In this document: positions 1-10,881 of the stretch, piece by piece
How positions within the stretch are numbered: position 1 is the stretch's first letter
How the letters are laid out: every line of letters starts with the position of its first letter
Source: Limnanthes douglasii subsp. nivea
Lineage: Eukaryota > Streptophyta > Magnoliopsida > Brassicales > Limnanthaceae
DNA length: 64,000 nucleotides
Reading direction: 5' to 3'
Assembly: GCA_036936605.1 (NCBI GenBank)
Contig: JAUPFV010000003.1
Span: 147,654,997 to 147,718,996, forward strand
The notes under the pieces: model-generated
The model's input: the letters and a program-made list of their open reading frames with translations, nothing else
What the model was told of the DNA's origin: nothing
Databases searched by the model: none
Translations under genes and position numbers: made by a program

Positions 1-1082
1 AGACCAATATAGATGATGAAAAACAATAACATGGAAGTTTTGATAAATGAAAAATTCTTGACTTTGTGTTGCAATAATTATGGAAAGCTGTAGAAACTGA
101 TAAACGATCGACTCGTATCTCGCTTTAGTGAGACACGAGTAAGCAATATATGTTGATAGGTGATAAATAACGAAGATAATGAAGTAAGTATATACTACAA
201 AACGAATGACTAACCAAAACAAATCAACCAAAAGTGATATAGTGAAAAAGATGATGACTACGGTAATTGAAAAAAATTGAAACATTCTTGCAATGAAACC
301 CTAGTTTTGTCAAAGATAGGAGAATCGAACTGTATTTTCAAATAAGAAAATGATCGAAACTAGGATTTCTTACTATTTTTAGCGTATATTTGATCTGAAC
401 TATTTGGAAGCATTGATCGTTAAACTAAATCGGAGATTGAACGACTTCGATTTCTTAATTTCTGGTGGTTGGGAACTCAGAGAATGAAGAGTCTAAAGCA
501 ATAAAGAGAGGGGTTATCGATACAGAAAGAAGAGAGTTTTAGTAATATAGTTTATGTCTCCAAACTTCTATTTATATCGGATATAATTTTTTAAAAAATT
601 TAGTCAAATATTTTAGGTCTTTATCTAATAAATTTATCCAAATATTCTAAAAACAATTGTAGTAGCAATGATTTGCCTAAGTGTTTCTTTCAATAATAAT
701 TTTATAATAATAAAATTTGTGATTCTTCCGTCCGTATAATCGTTCTCTAGAATCAGAACACATTTATATTACACCGGATCGGGCCAATCCTTTTTTTAAT
801 CAAAAGGATATTTTAATATATTAATAAAATAATATATTTAACATATTGGCTCCTTCTCTTAAAAGAAGCGCTAGAATGAAATTTAAAGAAAATAAAATAT
901 TCATCCAAAATCCTTGACCTAAGACCTTCGTGCCAGCTTCAGCTCCAATTATTCACGCAAAATCAGAGTAGGCTTTGATTTGATAATGAATAACTTAGCT
1001 TTAAGCAAGACACCGAGACACCATCTTCTTCTTCTCCAGAGGCAGTGACGAACCAAAGAGAGAACATAGCAAAACTTGGAGA
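1..1082. promoter_or_regulatory. AT-rich intergenic region, possible divergent promoter
   Basis: No coding exon is convincing here. On the minus strand a TATA-like stretch (TATAAATAG near 567-575) precedes a pyrimidine-rich leader (about 540-480) running toward position 1, as expected for a promoter of a gene lying left of the window. On the plus strand the CT-rich tract near 1025-1040 precedes the candidate exon at 1083. A shared intergenic promoter is an inference; only base composition and the TATA-like word are seen. Confidence 0.3.
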
Positions 1083-1137
1083 ATGAGAAGCATAATTCAA
1101 CAATTGATGAAGAATGTTGATCTTTTGAATAATTCAG
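1083..1137 (+). CDS. candidate first coding exon of an unidentified host gene
   Basis: An ATG at 1083 opens a short frame (MRSIIQQLMKNVDLLNNS) that ends at a good donor (TTCAG/GTACTTG) at 1137/1138, after a leader with a CT-rich 5' UTR-like tract. The next exons are not seen. The sequence beyond is interrupted by the gypsy element at 1182 and then by a minus-strand LINE to about 25 kb, so the gene either has a giant TE-filled intron or was cut by the insertions. I do not recognise the protein. It could also be a chance ORF. Confidence 0.35.
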
Positions 1138-1181
1138 GTACTTGCTTCTTCCCTTATAACCTACATTTTTAAAGTCATAGA

Positions 1182-1558
1182 TGGTGTGGATTATTTTCGA
1201 CTGAGGGTAATTTGGTTAGATATTCTGTGGTGTTTCAAAGGTATTAAATGTTTAAGTGTTTTGTAGTGAGAGATTTAAGCTCACTGGTTGTATTAAATGT
1301 TCATTACCCTCATCAATGAAAGTGGTTGGGTATTTATACCTTTGATTATGGGTCATATGGGATTTCGGGTCAAACTTATGAAACCGGGTCGAGTTCAAAA
1401 ACCCATTAGTTTATTAAGCAGATTAGCAATTAGCTTAGTCAAAAGGTGATTAGTTATTTAGTACTTTTGTCATGTTCGGATGGTTCAGTAGGTGATTATT
1501 GTCCGGATTGCCCTTGTCCGGTTTCTACAGTGAGTGGCGAATATTGTCGGACTCATCA
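1182..1558 (-). repeat. 3' LTR of the gypsy element
   Basis: This LTR is homologous to 18480-18856 and has the same ends. It lies downstream of the integrase gene in element orientation and is therefore the 3' LTR. Left flank 1177-1181 is ATAGA, matching the right flank of the other LTR. The sequence just inside it (1559-1575; AAAAAATGGGCTAC on the minus strand) stands in the polypurine-tract position, though the match to a clean purine run is poor. Confidence 0.93.
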
Positions 1559-1962
1559 GTAGCCCATTTTTTAGGTTTTGTTGAAGGCCTTTGGTAAGAC
1601 CTAAAAAATATTTCTTAGGAACTAGTAACATTATCCGGACTGTATACTTCTTAGAAGTTTAAAAGTTCTGCAATGGATCATGGGACACGTGTCATCTTTT
1701 GATTTGCCTCACCAGCCGTTTTTCTCCTAGAACGGCGCTCCCACTAATCCTAAAAAGCAACCTCTTCATTTAATACCCATGACGTCAGCGTCGCCTTCAA
1801 TCATTACTTTTGTCTTTTCGTATTCTCCTAGGTTTTTGGCAACTATTTTTGTCTTACTAGTATAAATTTCTTCTTTTCACTGTTTTACCATCTTCATTAC
1901 TCTCTCATTTCTTCATCTCAAAGTTTTCACTTCTATTCTCAAAATTCTTTTGGTGTAGGTTT

Positions 1963-3306
1963 ATGTTCACTGCAAGAAACGCATTGGTAAAAGGCGAGTG
2001 GCTTGATCTTTCGGAGTTAGAAAAGCGCAAAGGGTTGAGTGGGAAAGGCGCATTACTGCGAGTCTTCCAGTTTCTCCAAACGACAAGCCTGGAACACCAT
2101 CTTCAGAGGCCGATCGAGGTTCATCTTCTGCTAGAAGTTCTAAACCCATGAGGTTATTTCAACCAAGTCTTTCGCCCATTGTATCAGGCTCCTCGTTCAG
2201 GAGTCACAGCCCACTGTTGAACGGGAAAAATCCGTATCAAGTACAAGGAGATCCTCTCCATTTATATCCATGGGGTCAGATGTTGAAAAGTCCCCAGAAA
2301 AGGTCAGACTTCGCCGAGCAGGTCGCTTAGTGAAGGGCCAAGATGTCGTTTCACAATCTAAGTCCCCGAAAACAGGGCCTTCTAAGTCTGGGGCCAAGGA
2401 TAAAGCTACTGAATCAGGGGAATATATCAGATTCCCTAAGAATAAATCCTCCGGTCCGGAGGCCACTGGAACTAGCTCTCAAAATGAGCCCTCCGGACAC
2501 GAGACCTTTAGGAGAGGGTGATGCTCACCAGTCCGGACAGCTTACAGAGCCTGCCACCAGCACTCCCCCACCAACAACAACTGAAAAACCTTCCATGGTG
2601 ATGGAAGAGGTGATGGAGGACAGCATAGAAGAAGCCTCATATGAGACTGACATCTCCGGATAGACAGGGGAAGCTGTCACTGACAAAAAAGGCAAGGGTA
2701 AAGAAAAGCTGTATTTGAAACATCTGGACCTGCCAGAATCTCTGGAAGGCAAAGTGGGACCCTACTTCCACAAGGTGAGCATGAAGTATCTGCTGGCCAT
2801 GCAGAACATCAATTATGTCTACACTCACACAACTGAGCTAGGCCGGATCCGGACGAAGTGGGGGATCCCTGAGTCTGTCAAGGTGAGGATATCGGTCACT
2901 CCGGAGATACCAATGGACTGCAAGCTGAGCGAGATAGTTATCTACACAGAGCTGTTCAACTGGGGGCTCATATTTCCCTTGGACCCAGAGATTGTCAGAT
3001 AATTTTATCTGATTAAGCTTTGTCCAAGCCAGCTGAGTCCCAATGCTTGGTACACCCTCATGGCCTACATTATGGCCTCTAGGCTCTCCGGAATACTGCT
3101 TCCAATGGAGCAATTTCCTGCTGTGGCCAACCTCTGTAAGAACCACGTCATCCCTTTCTACCACTACAACATAGGAGATAACTTTAAGGTGGTGGATGAT
3201 TTGCTTGAATCAGAGAAGAATTGTAAGACCCAATTCTTGTTCATTAGTGGGACTTGGGAGAACGGGAGGAAAATCAAGGCTGGTGTCAATCCTAGCAAAC
3301 TTACCA
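1963..3306 (+). pseudogene. antisense extra ORF of the gypsy element, 5' half (PF04195-like)
   Basis: This is coding-like sequence opposite to gag-pol. One frame runs from about 2343 to 3306 with only two stops (2661 and 3000). The part around 2930-3080 (FNWGLIFPLDPEIV, then CPSQLSPNAWYTLMAYIMAS) resembles the 'putative gypsy type transposon' domain (Transposase_28), which plant gypsy elements carry as an additional, sometimes antisense, ORF. The N-terminal third is Ser/Pro-rich and shifts frame before 2343. The frame is cut at 3306 by the SWEET-bearing insertion and resumes at 10882. Function unknown; the domain assignment is from memory of the family pattern. Confidence 0.65.
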
Positions 3307-3579
3307 GTGGCGAGTACACCCACGAAAAGAAAATTGATGATGAGGCATATGACTACGAGCCGTCTCCCTTTCTTGTTGGCGTAAATTAGGAAGGTTATCT
3401 CGTAACCCATTTGAACCAAAACTCCGAAGAAATTGAAAGTTAATACGAACATTTTTCCGGGGCTGACCACAAGTACCCGGAAAAATAATCCGACCATACA
3501 ACTCAACAGGGTTGCCAAGTAAGGCAATGGGGAAAAGTGTGCAACCGTTTTTTTCTTAAAAATTCTTATGAAAGTAGGC
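3307..3579 (-). pseudogene. SWEET sugar transporter exon fragment, inverted copy
   Basis: After an AG acceptor at 3580-3581 the minus strand reads PTFIRIFKKKTVAHFSPLPY and then a hydrophobic stretch with SPGKMFVLTFNFFG and INFLFVGVLAT. These match the MtN3/saliva repeat of plant SWEET proteins in order: PTF..I.KKK.V..FSP.PYLATL, then the third helix. The copy ends abruptly at the repeat boundary (3307). Several substitutions separate it from the right-arm copy, e.g. FFRVLVVSP here against FFRLPVVSP there, which looks closer to the ancestral form. Confidence 0.85.
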
Positions 3580-4740
3580 CTATATAGCAATATAAATGTG
3601 GTGTTAAACTCCATAACACAACAACAGCAAAAACTAAAAGCCCCTAACAATGAAGTGTTTTTTTTAAAACACAAGAGCTAAAGAGCGAAAAATAGAGAAG
3701 ACTTAGGTTTTTGGGACAATATAACAAATGCAAAAGAAGACAGTAACTCTTTCAATAAACAAACTTTCAGACTAAAGAGAAAGAATATCATACTATTTGT
3801 AAGAAAGTACTTCAAAACTTACAGCGAAGATAAATAGAGGATACATTGCACCACGATGCCAATGATCCCAAGTATCTGGCTACGCGTTAATGTTCTTCCC
3901 ATAGTGAAACCTGCATCCACAATTCAAAACTAATCAATACACACTAATAAATTGTTAATATTTATGAAGAAAAAAAAATAAATGAAATTAATTTTTCATA
4001 TTATAGTTAGAATTTTACTTTAGTCATTCAGAAATCAACTCTTGGTATAAGGGTGGGTTTCTAAACTTGGTCATGGTTTGTGACTCAATTCTACCTTTCC
4101 CGAGTTCTTTCAGAATGATCTGAGGATTAAGAATTGGTTAAATTTTTTATTATTCTAACAGTTAAAACTCTCCTAAAAGTAGGTGCAGCTCTAAATTAAG
4201 GAAAGCGGCTAAGAGAAAGCTTCAAATAAAAAAATTGATGAAATTGAGAAGGAGAGTTCTTTGAAGCAGAAAAGGATGAGAAGAAAGAGCTCCCACAAGC
4301 GAAAAAGGATGACCAGTTGATGCAGCACTGATCCAGTCAATTGAGAATGTTCCGGAACTGAAGGCTTACTTGAATGCAAGATTTTCCCTTAAGCAACAGC
4401 TGAAACCTCACGAGCTTGTGTTTTAGGAGTATGTAACGTCATAAAAAACAAACTAGGATTTACATTTCTGATATCAGGCATGATGTAAAGCTCGATGCTT
4501 CTGCTGAATAGTACACTTGCATAATTATGGGTCACTTTCTCATTTTACGAAGAAATAAAGACAGTGCATAAGTATAACCGTATTGTCATTTTATGATTGC
4601 TAAAACAAGAAATATACATTTTTCTATTAATATTCAAAGGGATTAGTCACATCTTTAATAACAAATGCTTTGCTTTCGTCTCGTGTATCATTAATACTCC
4701 TCCAGATAAAAAACAATTAAGTCATAAATACCCCTATTTC

Positions 4741-4969
4741 TTTTTTTCTTTTTTTTTTCGGAGGGAACCCGCGGCCGCTACTCAAAGTGCAATGAGTGCG
4801 CACAGGGTAAACCCTCAGTCTGACGCGATAGCCTGTAAACCAACGCCAGAAGGTAAACCACACAAGGTGACAGGCTCAACCGAGAAAGCGTATGCAGAGG
4901 GACTCGAACTCATGACCTTTTGGTTATAAGAATGCCATGCTCAACCAACTCGGCTACCCCTTGGGGGCT
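4741..4969 (-). mobile_element. tRNA-derived SINE
   Basis: This is a 229-bp insertion present in the left arm but absent from both other copies of the repeat. It is flanked by a perfect 15-bp duplication AAATACCCCTATTTC (4726-4740 and 4970-4984). On the minus strand the head reads GGGGTAGCCGAGTTGGTTGA (pol III A-box-like TAGCCGAGTTGG) and carries GAGTTCGAGTCC (B-box-like) about 50 bases later. The minus-strand 3' end is A-rich (T-rich at 4741-4758 on the plus strand). tRNA head, A tail and long target duplication together identify a full-length SINE; the family is not named. Confidence 0.92.
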
Positions 4970-5490
4970 AAATACCCCTATTTCATATTCACTTGGCTGT
5001 GATAATTAATTATTTAAATTAAGTCTTATCTATAATAAAAATATAAATAAAAAGTATAATATTATTATTTAAAATTAAATTAATTTAATACTGTTTATTA
5101 AATAATGTATCAAATTTATATATTAGAAGTTATTTATTTCTAAATATTAAAATAAAATGATAAAAACAAGTTTTGAAAATATTTAAAGATGCCAATTTTG
5201 AAATAAATATTGTTTGAAAATTTTAATTAAAATATTTTTTAAAATGCAGTTTTTAACTACTTTTTTTAATAAACGTTTTAAAACACGTGTTCAAATTTCA
5301 ATTTTTTTTAACAAACTATTTTTTAAAACCTTTTTCTTTATTGAAAAGGTTGAATGTTTATTAATTGAATTCTCAACTTTTTTTTGTTACAAATTGAGTT
5401 TCAAATATTATTTAAAGAATTTTAAAAATTATTTAACAACTGAATTTCAAAAATGATTAAATTTTATTTTTATTGAAAGTATCACCTTTA

Positions 5491-6547
5491 AGTCATTTCC
5501 CAATCGAGAATCACTAATGATATCAGAGCCGAAGTAGTTTGCTAATGACAGGGAGATGAGCCACGGGTCATGCTAGAACGAAGTGTTTTGACTATTTCTG
5601 ATTGCCACCCTGTATAAATTACTCGCCAAAGGGCGAAGACGGATGATTTTCCTCCAAATCCAAGAAGGAGAGGAACCAATAGAAACCTTCTAAAAATTTA
5701 AATTTGAATGAATATGTTAATATTTTAATATTTATATATATATAAAAAGCACAGTTTAAAAATAATATTTAATAAAACTAATTTAAATTTTAAATTTTAA
5801 ATTATTTTGATTTTTTTTATCTAATTAATTAATAAATTAATAAATGATTTTTTGTTTTGATTGGACCATAGTAACATTTCAATTTAATAGTTAATTTCAT
5901 TTTAATAATTTATGTTTTTCAAATTTATTTACTATTAATTATAATATTTTCAAATATTGTATGTGATATTAAAAAAAGGTAATCTTTATCAAAATGTTAT
6001 TATTATTTTTTTAAAGAATTAGGTTCATTATTAGATAAAAATTTAGTATTAAATGACTATTAGCCGGTGTCTAGGGATGGCAATGGGCCGTCCGCGGGTC
6101 GGGTTCAGACCGGTCCGCTTGAGCCTGCTTTTTTTACACTTGAGCCCGAACCCGGCCCGACCCGCTCCCACCTCATATTTCCAAACCCGAGCCCGTCCGC
6201 TATTGTCCGCCGGTCAACCCGACCCGACCCGCGGACATTAATTTTAATATTTTTTAAATATTTTTTAATTTATTTTAAATATATTAATTTATTTTTTAAA
6301 TATATTATTTTTATTATATATAGAAATATTATTTTTATATATATTTTATGATTTTCGGACCGGAACGGACCGGAAAAATTTGAAACCCGAATCCGACCCG
6401 GTCCGATTACGGGTTACAATTTCTGAACCCGAACCCGACCCGTTCTAAATTCGGGCTGAACACAACCCAACCGGACCGGGTCGGGTCGGACATCACCCGA
6501 ATTGCCACTCCTACCGATGTCCATAGAAACTCTAACTAAAAAAGCGG
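5491..6547. other. spacer between the inverted arms
   Basis: This is single-copy sequence in the middle of the SWEET insertion. It is AT-rich with no coding exon seen. A GATATCAGAGCC word at about 5519-5530 resembles the start of a copia-type tRNA-Met primer site, but no LTR was found beside it. The small hAT element at 6072-6513 lies inside. Confidence 0.5.
6072..6513. mobile_element. non-autonomous hAT element (442 bp)
   Basis: The ends are inverted: TAGGGATGGCAAT at the left, and the complement of the right end reads TAGGAGTGGCAAT. The flanking 8-bp direct repeats CCGGTGTC (6064-6071) and CCGATGTC (6514-6521) differ at one position, as expected for a hAT target duplication. The body has GC-rich CCCGACCC/CGGGTCGG blocks near both ends and an AT-rich centre. 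This is a common plant hAT-MITE design. No transposase is present. Confidence 0.88.
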
Positions 6548-8395
6548 TCAAATAGTTTTTAGATGATAACTCCAGCTAATAAAAACTTATTTGAATATAA
6601 GTTTGGCTCACCTTTTTAAGAAACTCATCATACTTCGCCGTAATAACGAGATAGATATAAAACAGTTAAAACATATTTTTTTTTGGTGAAATGAAAAGTA
6701 AGACATAATTATCCTTGTTTGATGTTAAAATTATAATAATTAATTATGTAAATTATTATATTAATTATTTAATTTAACTCTTATTTTAATAAAAATAATC
6801 ATATTTATATTATATTATTTTTAATGAAAATATTTAGGACTATTCATTAAAAAAAGTTAAAATAAATTATAAAATAAAAATTTCAAAATATTCTAAAATA
6901 TCACTTTTGAAATTTTGATACTTTCAATAAAAATAAAATTTAATCATTTTTGAAATTCAGTTGTTAAATAATTTTTAAAATTCTTTAAATAATATTTGAA
7001 ACTCAATTTGTAACAAAAAGTTGAGAATTCAATTAATAAACATTCAACCTTTTCAATAAATAAAAAGGTTTAAAAAAATAGTTTGTTAAAAAATTGAAAT
7101 TTGAACACGTGTTTTAAAACGTTTATTAAAAAAAGTAGTTAAAAACTGCATTTTAAAAAATATTTTTAATTAAAATTTTCCAAACAATATTTATTTCAAA
7201 ATTGGCATCTTAAAATATTTTCAAAACTTGTTTTTATCATTTTATTTTAATGTTTAGAAATAAATAACTTCTAATATATAAATTTGATACATTATTTAAT
7301 AAACAGTATTAAATTAATTTAATTTAAAATAATAATATAATACTTTTTATTTATATTTTTATTATAGATAAGACTTAATTTAAATAATTAATTATCACAG
7401 CCAAGTGAATATGAAATAGGGGTATTTATGACTTATTTTTTTTTATGGAGCAGTATTAATGACACACGAGACGAAAGCAAAGCATTTGTTATTAAAGATG
7501 TGACTAATCCCTTTGAATATTAATAGAAAAATGTATATTTCTTGTTTTAGCAATCATAAAATGACAATACGGTTATAGTTATGCACTGTCTTTATTTCTT
7601 CGTAAAATGAGAAAGTGCCCATAATTATGCAAGTGTACTATTCAGCAGAAGCATCGAGCTTTGCATCATGCCTGATATCAGAAATGTAAATCCTAGTTTG
7701 TTTTTTATGACGTTACATACTCCTAAAACACAAGCTCGTGAGGTTTCAGCTGTTGCTTAAGGGAAAATCTTGCATTCAAGTAAGCCTTCAGTTCCGGAAC
7801 ATTCTCAATTGACTGGATCAGTGCTGCATCAACTGGTCATCATTTTTCGCTTGTGGGAGCTCTTTCTTCTCATCCTTTTCTGCTTCAAAGAACTCTCCTT
7901 CTCAATTTCATCAAATTTTTTATTTGAAGCTTTCTCTTAGCCTCTTTCCTTAATTTAGAGCTGCACCTACTTTTAGGAGAGTTTTAACTGTTAGAATAAT
8001 AAAAAATTTAACAAATTCTTAATCCTCAGATCATTCTGAAAGAACTCGGGAAAGGTAGAATTGAGTCACAAACCATGACCAAGTTTAGAAACCCACCCTT
8101 ATACCAAGAGTTGATTTCTGAATGACTAAAGTAAAATTCTAACTATAATATTAAAAATTAATTTCATTTATATTTTTTTTCTTCATAAATATTAACAATT
8201 TATTAGTGTGTATTGATTAGTTTTGAATTGTGGATGCAGGTTTCACTATGGTAAGAACATTAACGCGTAGCCAGATACTTGGGGATCATTGGCATCGTGG
8301 TGCAATGTATCCTCTATTTATCTCTGCTGTAAGTTTTGAAGTACTTTCTTACAAAGTGTCTGATATTCTTTCTCTTTAGTCTGAAAGTTTGTTCA
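6548..8395 (+). repeat. second (direct) copy of the SWEET repeat unit
   Basis: This stretch is nearly the same as 8581-10427 in direct orientation, starting TCAAATAGTTTTTAGATGAT. It includes the first SWEET exon (about 8240-8330) and the donor after it, but breaks off within the intron at about 8395, where C-copy intron sequence is replaced by unrelated DNA (8396-8580). It therefore lacks the second SWEET exon. In this copy CTTGGGGATCATT has an extra G relative to the right copy, which shifts the frame of that exon. Confidence 0.85.
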
Positions 8396-8580
8396 TCAAA
8401 AGAGGGTTGCATACAACGATGGTGAGAACTTAACACAAAATACATAAAACTATATCAAAATCTATGTATTATGCTTAAACCACGTAGTTAGTATTTTAGC
8501 GTTTTTTAACTAGAAACTTCCAAAACATTGTGCTAAATTTTCACAGAATATATAAAATTTGTGCGAAATTTGCACGGATC

Positions 8581-10881
8581 TCAAATAGTTTTTAGATGAT
8601 AACTTGAGCTAATAAAAACTTATTTGAATATGAGTTTGGCTCACCTTTATAAGAAACCCATCATACTTCGCCGTAATAATGGGATAGATATAAAACAATT
8701 AAGACATAATTTTTTTTGGTGAAATGAAAATTAAGACATAATTATCCTTGCTTGATGTTAAAATTATAATAATTAATTATGTAAATTATTATATTAATTA
8801 TTTAATTTAACTCTTATTTTAATAAAAATAATCATATTTATATTATATTATTTTTAATGAAAATATTTAGGACTATTCATTAAAAAAAGTTAAAATAAAT
8901 TATAAAATAAAAATTTCAAAATATTCTAAAATATCACTTTTGAAATTTTGATACTTTCAATAAAAATAAAATTTAATCATTTTTGAAATTCAGTTGTTAA
9001 ATAATTTTTAAAATTCTTGAAATAATATTTGAAACTCAATTTGTAACAAAAAGTTGAGAATTCAATTAATAAACATTCAACCTTTTCAATAAAGAAAAAG
9101 GTTTTAAAAAATAGTTTGTTAAAAAATTGAAATTTGAACACGTGTTTTAAAACGTTTATTAAAAAAAGTAGTTAAAAACTGCATTTTAAAAAATATTTTT
9201 AATTAAAATTTTCAAACAATATTTATTTCAAAATTGGCATCTTTAAATATTTTCAAAACTTGTTTTTATCATTTTATTTTAATATTTAGAAATAAATAAC
9301 TTCTAATATATAAATTTGATACATTATTTAATAAACAGTATTAAATTAATTTAATTTAAAATAATAATATAATACTTTTTATTTATATTTTTATTATAGA
9401 TAAGACTTAATTTAAATAATTAATTATCACAGCCAAGTGAATATGAAATAGGGGTATTTATGACTTAATTTTTTATTTATCTCGAGCAGTATTAATGATA
9501 CACGAGACGAAAGCAAAGCATTTGTTATTAAAGATGTGACTAATCCCTTTGAATATTAATAGAAAAATATATATTTCTTGTTTTAGCAATCATAAAATGA
9601 CAATACAGTTATAGTTATGCACTGTCTTTATTTCTTCGTAAAATGAGAAAGTGGCCCATAATTATGCAAGTGTACTATTCAGCAGAAGCATCGAGCTTTG
9701 CATCATGCCTGATATCAGAAATGTAAATCCTAGTTTGTTTTTTATGACGTTACATACTCCTAAAACACAAGCTCGTGAGGTTTCAGCTGTTGCTTAAGGG
9801 AAAATCTTGCATTCAAGTAAGCCTTCAGTTCCGGAACATTCTCAATTGACTGGATCAGTGCTGCATCAACTGGTCATCCTTTTTCGCTTGTGGGAGCTCT
9901 TTCTTCTCATCCTTTTCTGCTTCAAAGAACTCTCCTTCTCAATTTCATCAAATTTTTTATTTGAAGCTTTCTCTTAGCCTCTTTCCTTAATTTAGAGCTG
10001 CACCTACTTTTAGGAGAGTTTTAACTGTTAGAATAATAAAAAATTTAACAAATTCTTAATCCTCAGATCATTCTGAAAGAACTCGGGAAAGGTAGAATTG
10101 AGTCACAAACCATGACCAAGTTTAGAAACCCACCCTTATACCAAGAGTTGATTTCTGAATGACTAAAGTAAAATTCTAACTATAATATTAAAAATTAATT
10201 TCATTTATATTTTTTTTCTTCATAAATATTAACAATTTATTAGTGTGTATTGATTAGTTTTGAATTGTGGATGCAGGTTTCACTATGGTAAGAACATTAA
10301 CGCGTAGCCAGATACTTGGGATCATTGGCATCGTGGTGCAATGTATCCTCTATTTATCTCCGCTGTAAGTTTTGAAGTACTTTCTTACAAAGAGTCTGAT
10401 ATTCTTTCTCTTTAGTCTGAAAGTTTGTTTATTGAAAGAGTTACTGTCTTCTTTTGCATTTGTTATATTGTCCCAAAAACCTAAGTCTTCTCTATTTTTT
10501 TTCTCTTTAGCTCTTGTGTTTAAAAAAAAACACTTCATTATTAGGGGCTTTTAGTTTTTGTTGTTGTTGTGTTATGGAGTTTAACACCACATTTATATTG
10601 CTATTTAGGCCTACTTTCATAAGAATTTTTAAGAAAAAAACGGTTGCACACTTTTCCCCATTGCCTTACTTGGCAACCCTGTTGAGTTGTATGGTCGGAT
10701 TCTTTTTCCGGCTACCTGTGGTCAGCCCCGGAAAAATGTTCGTATTAACTTTCAATTTCTTCGGAGTTTTGGTTCAAATGGGTTACGTGATAACTTTCCT
10801 AATTTACGCCAACAAGAAAGGGAGACGACTCGTAGTCATATGTCTCATCATCAATTTTATTTTCTTGGGTGTACTCGCCAC
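8581..10881 (+). repeat. right arm of the SWEET inverted repeat
   Basis: This arm is the inverted partner of 3307-5490 over about 8940-10881, and the direct partner of 6548-8395 over its first 1.85 kb. It is the most complete of the three copies, with both SWEET exons and the intron between them intact. Confidence 0.85.
10277..10881 (+). pseudogene. captured SWEET sugar transporter fragment, best copy
   Basis: Exon 10277-10364 (ATG at 10285; VRTLTRSQILGIIGIVVQ, then CILYLSP) is followed by intron 10365-10608 (GTAAGT..TTTAG). Exon 10609-10881 encodes PTFIRIFKKKTVAHFSPLPY, ATLLSCMVGFFFRLPVVSPG and YANKKGRRLVV. SWEETs are seven-helix plasma- or vacuolar-membrane sugar uniporters built of two MtN3 repeats. 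This fragment covers about one repeat and stops at the inverted-repeat boundary, so it cannot make a transporter. The intron position before PTF is the one expected for SWEET genes. The second exon shows no further intron across about 270 bp. Source gene and clade cannot be set from this. Confidence 0.85.

Larger units (their letters stand above)
3307..5490 (-). repeat. left arm of the SWEET inverted repeat
   Basis: Read on the minus strand, this arm matches about 8940-10881 base for base over long stretches with scattered substitutions. The only large difference is the SINE at 4741-4969. It contains the minus-strand copy of the SWEET exons (second exon 3579-3307, first exon around 3830-3910). 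On the plus strand, 4330-4425 encodes an unrecognised exon-like peptide ([19 protein letters not shown] onward), also present inverted in the other copies. Confidence 0.85.
3307..10881. mobile_element. 7.6-kb inverted-repeat insertion carrying SWEET gene fragments
   Basis: The outer 15 bases GTGGCGAGTACACCC at 3307 recur inverted at 10881. The left arm (3307 to about 5490) is the reverse complement of the right arm (about 8940-10881), apart from a SINE in the left arm. A third, direct copy of most of the right arm lies at 6548-8395. The unit contains SWEET exons and fragments of at least one other gene. It splits the antisense ORF of the gypsy element, so it came later. No convincing target duplication was found and the outer ends lie in SWEET coding sequence, so the transposon class is open: a Pack-type long-TIR element, a foldback element or a rearrangement. 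Confidence 0.8.

Noticed and set aside
3210..3674. A 154-codon SWEET-like ORF as an intact gene
   Set aside because: It starts in intron sequence, covers only one exon of the transporter and runs into the opposite strand of the gypsy antisense ORF.
4905..4969. tRNA-like sequence with A and B boxes, considered as a tRNA gene
   Set aside because: It lacks a closed acceptor stem and CCA-end context, has an A-rich tail on the minus strand, and lies inside a 15-bp target duplication; it is the head of a SINE.
5515..5535. GATATCAGAGCC as a copia primer-binding site
   Set aside because: It lacks the leading TGG of the tRNA-Met complement and there is no LTR end next to it or matching LTR elsewhere in the insertion.
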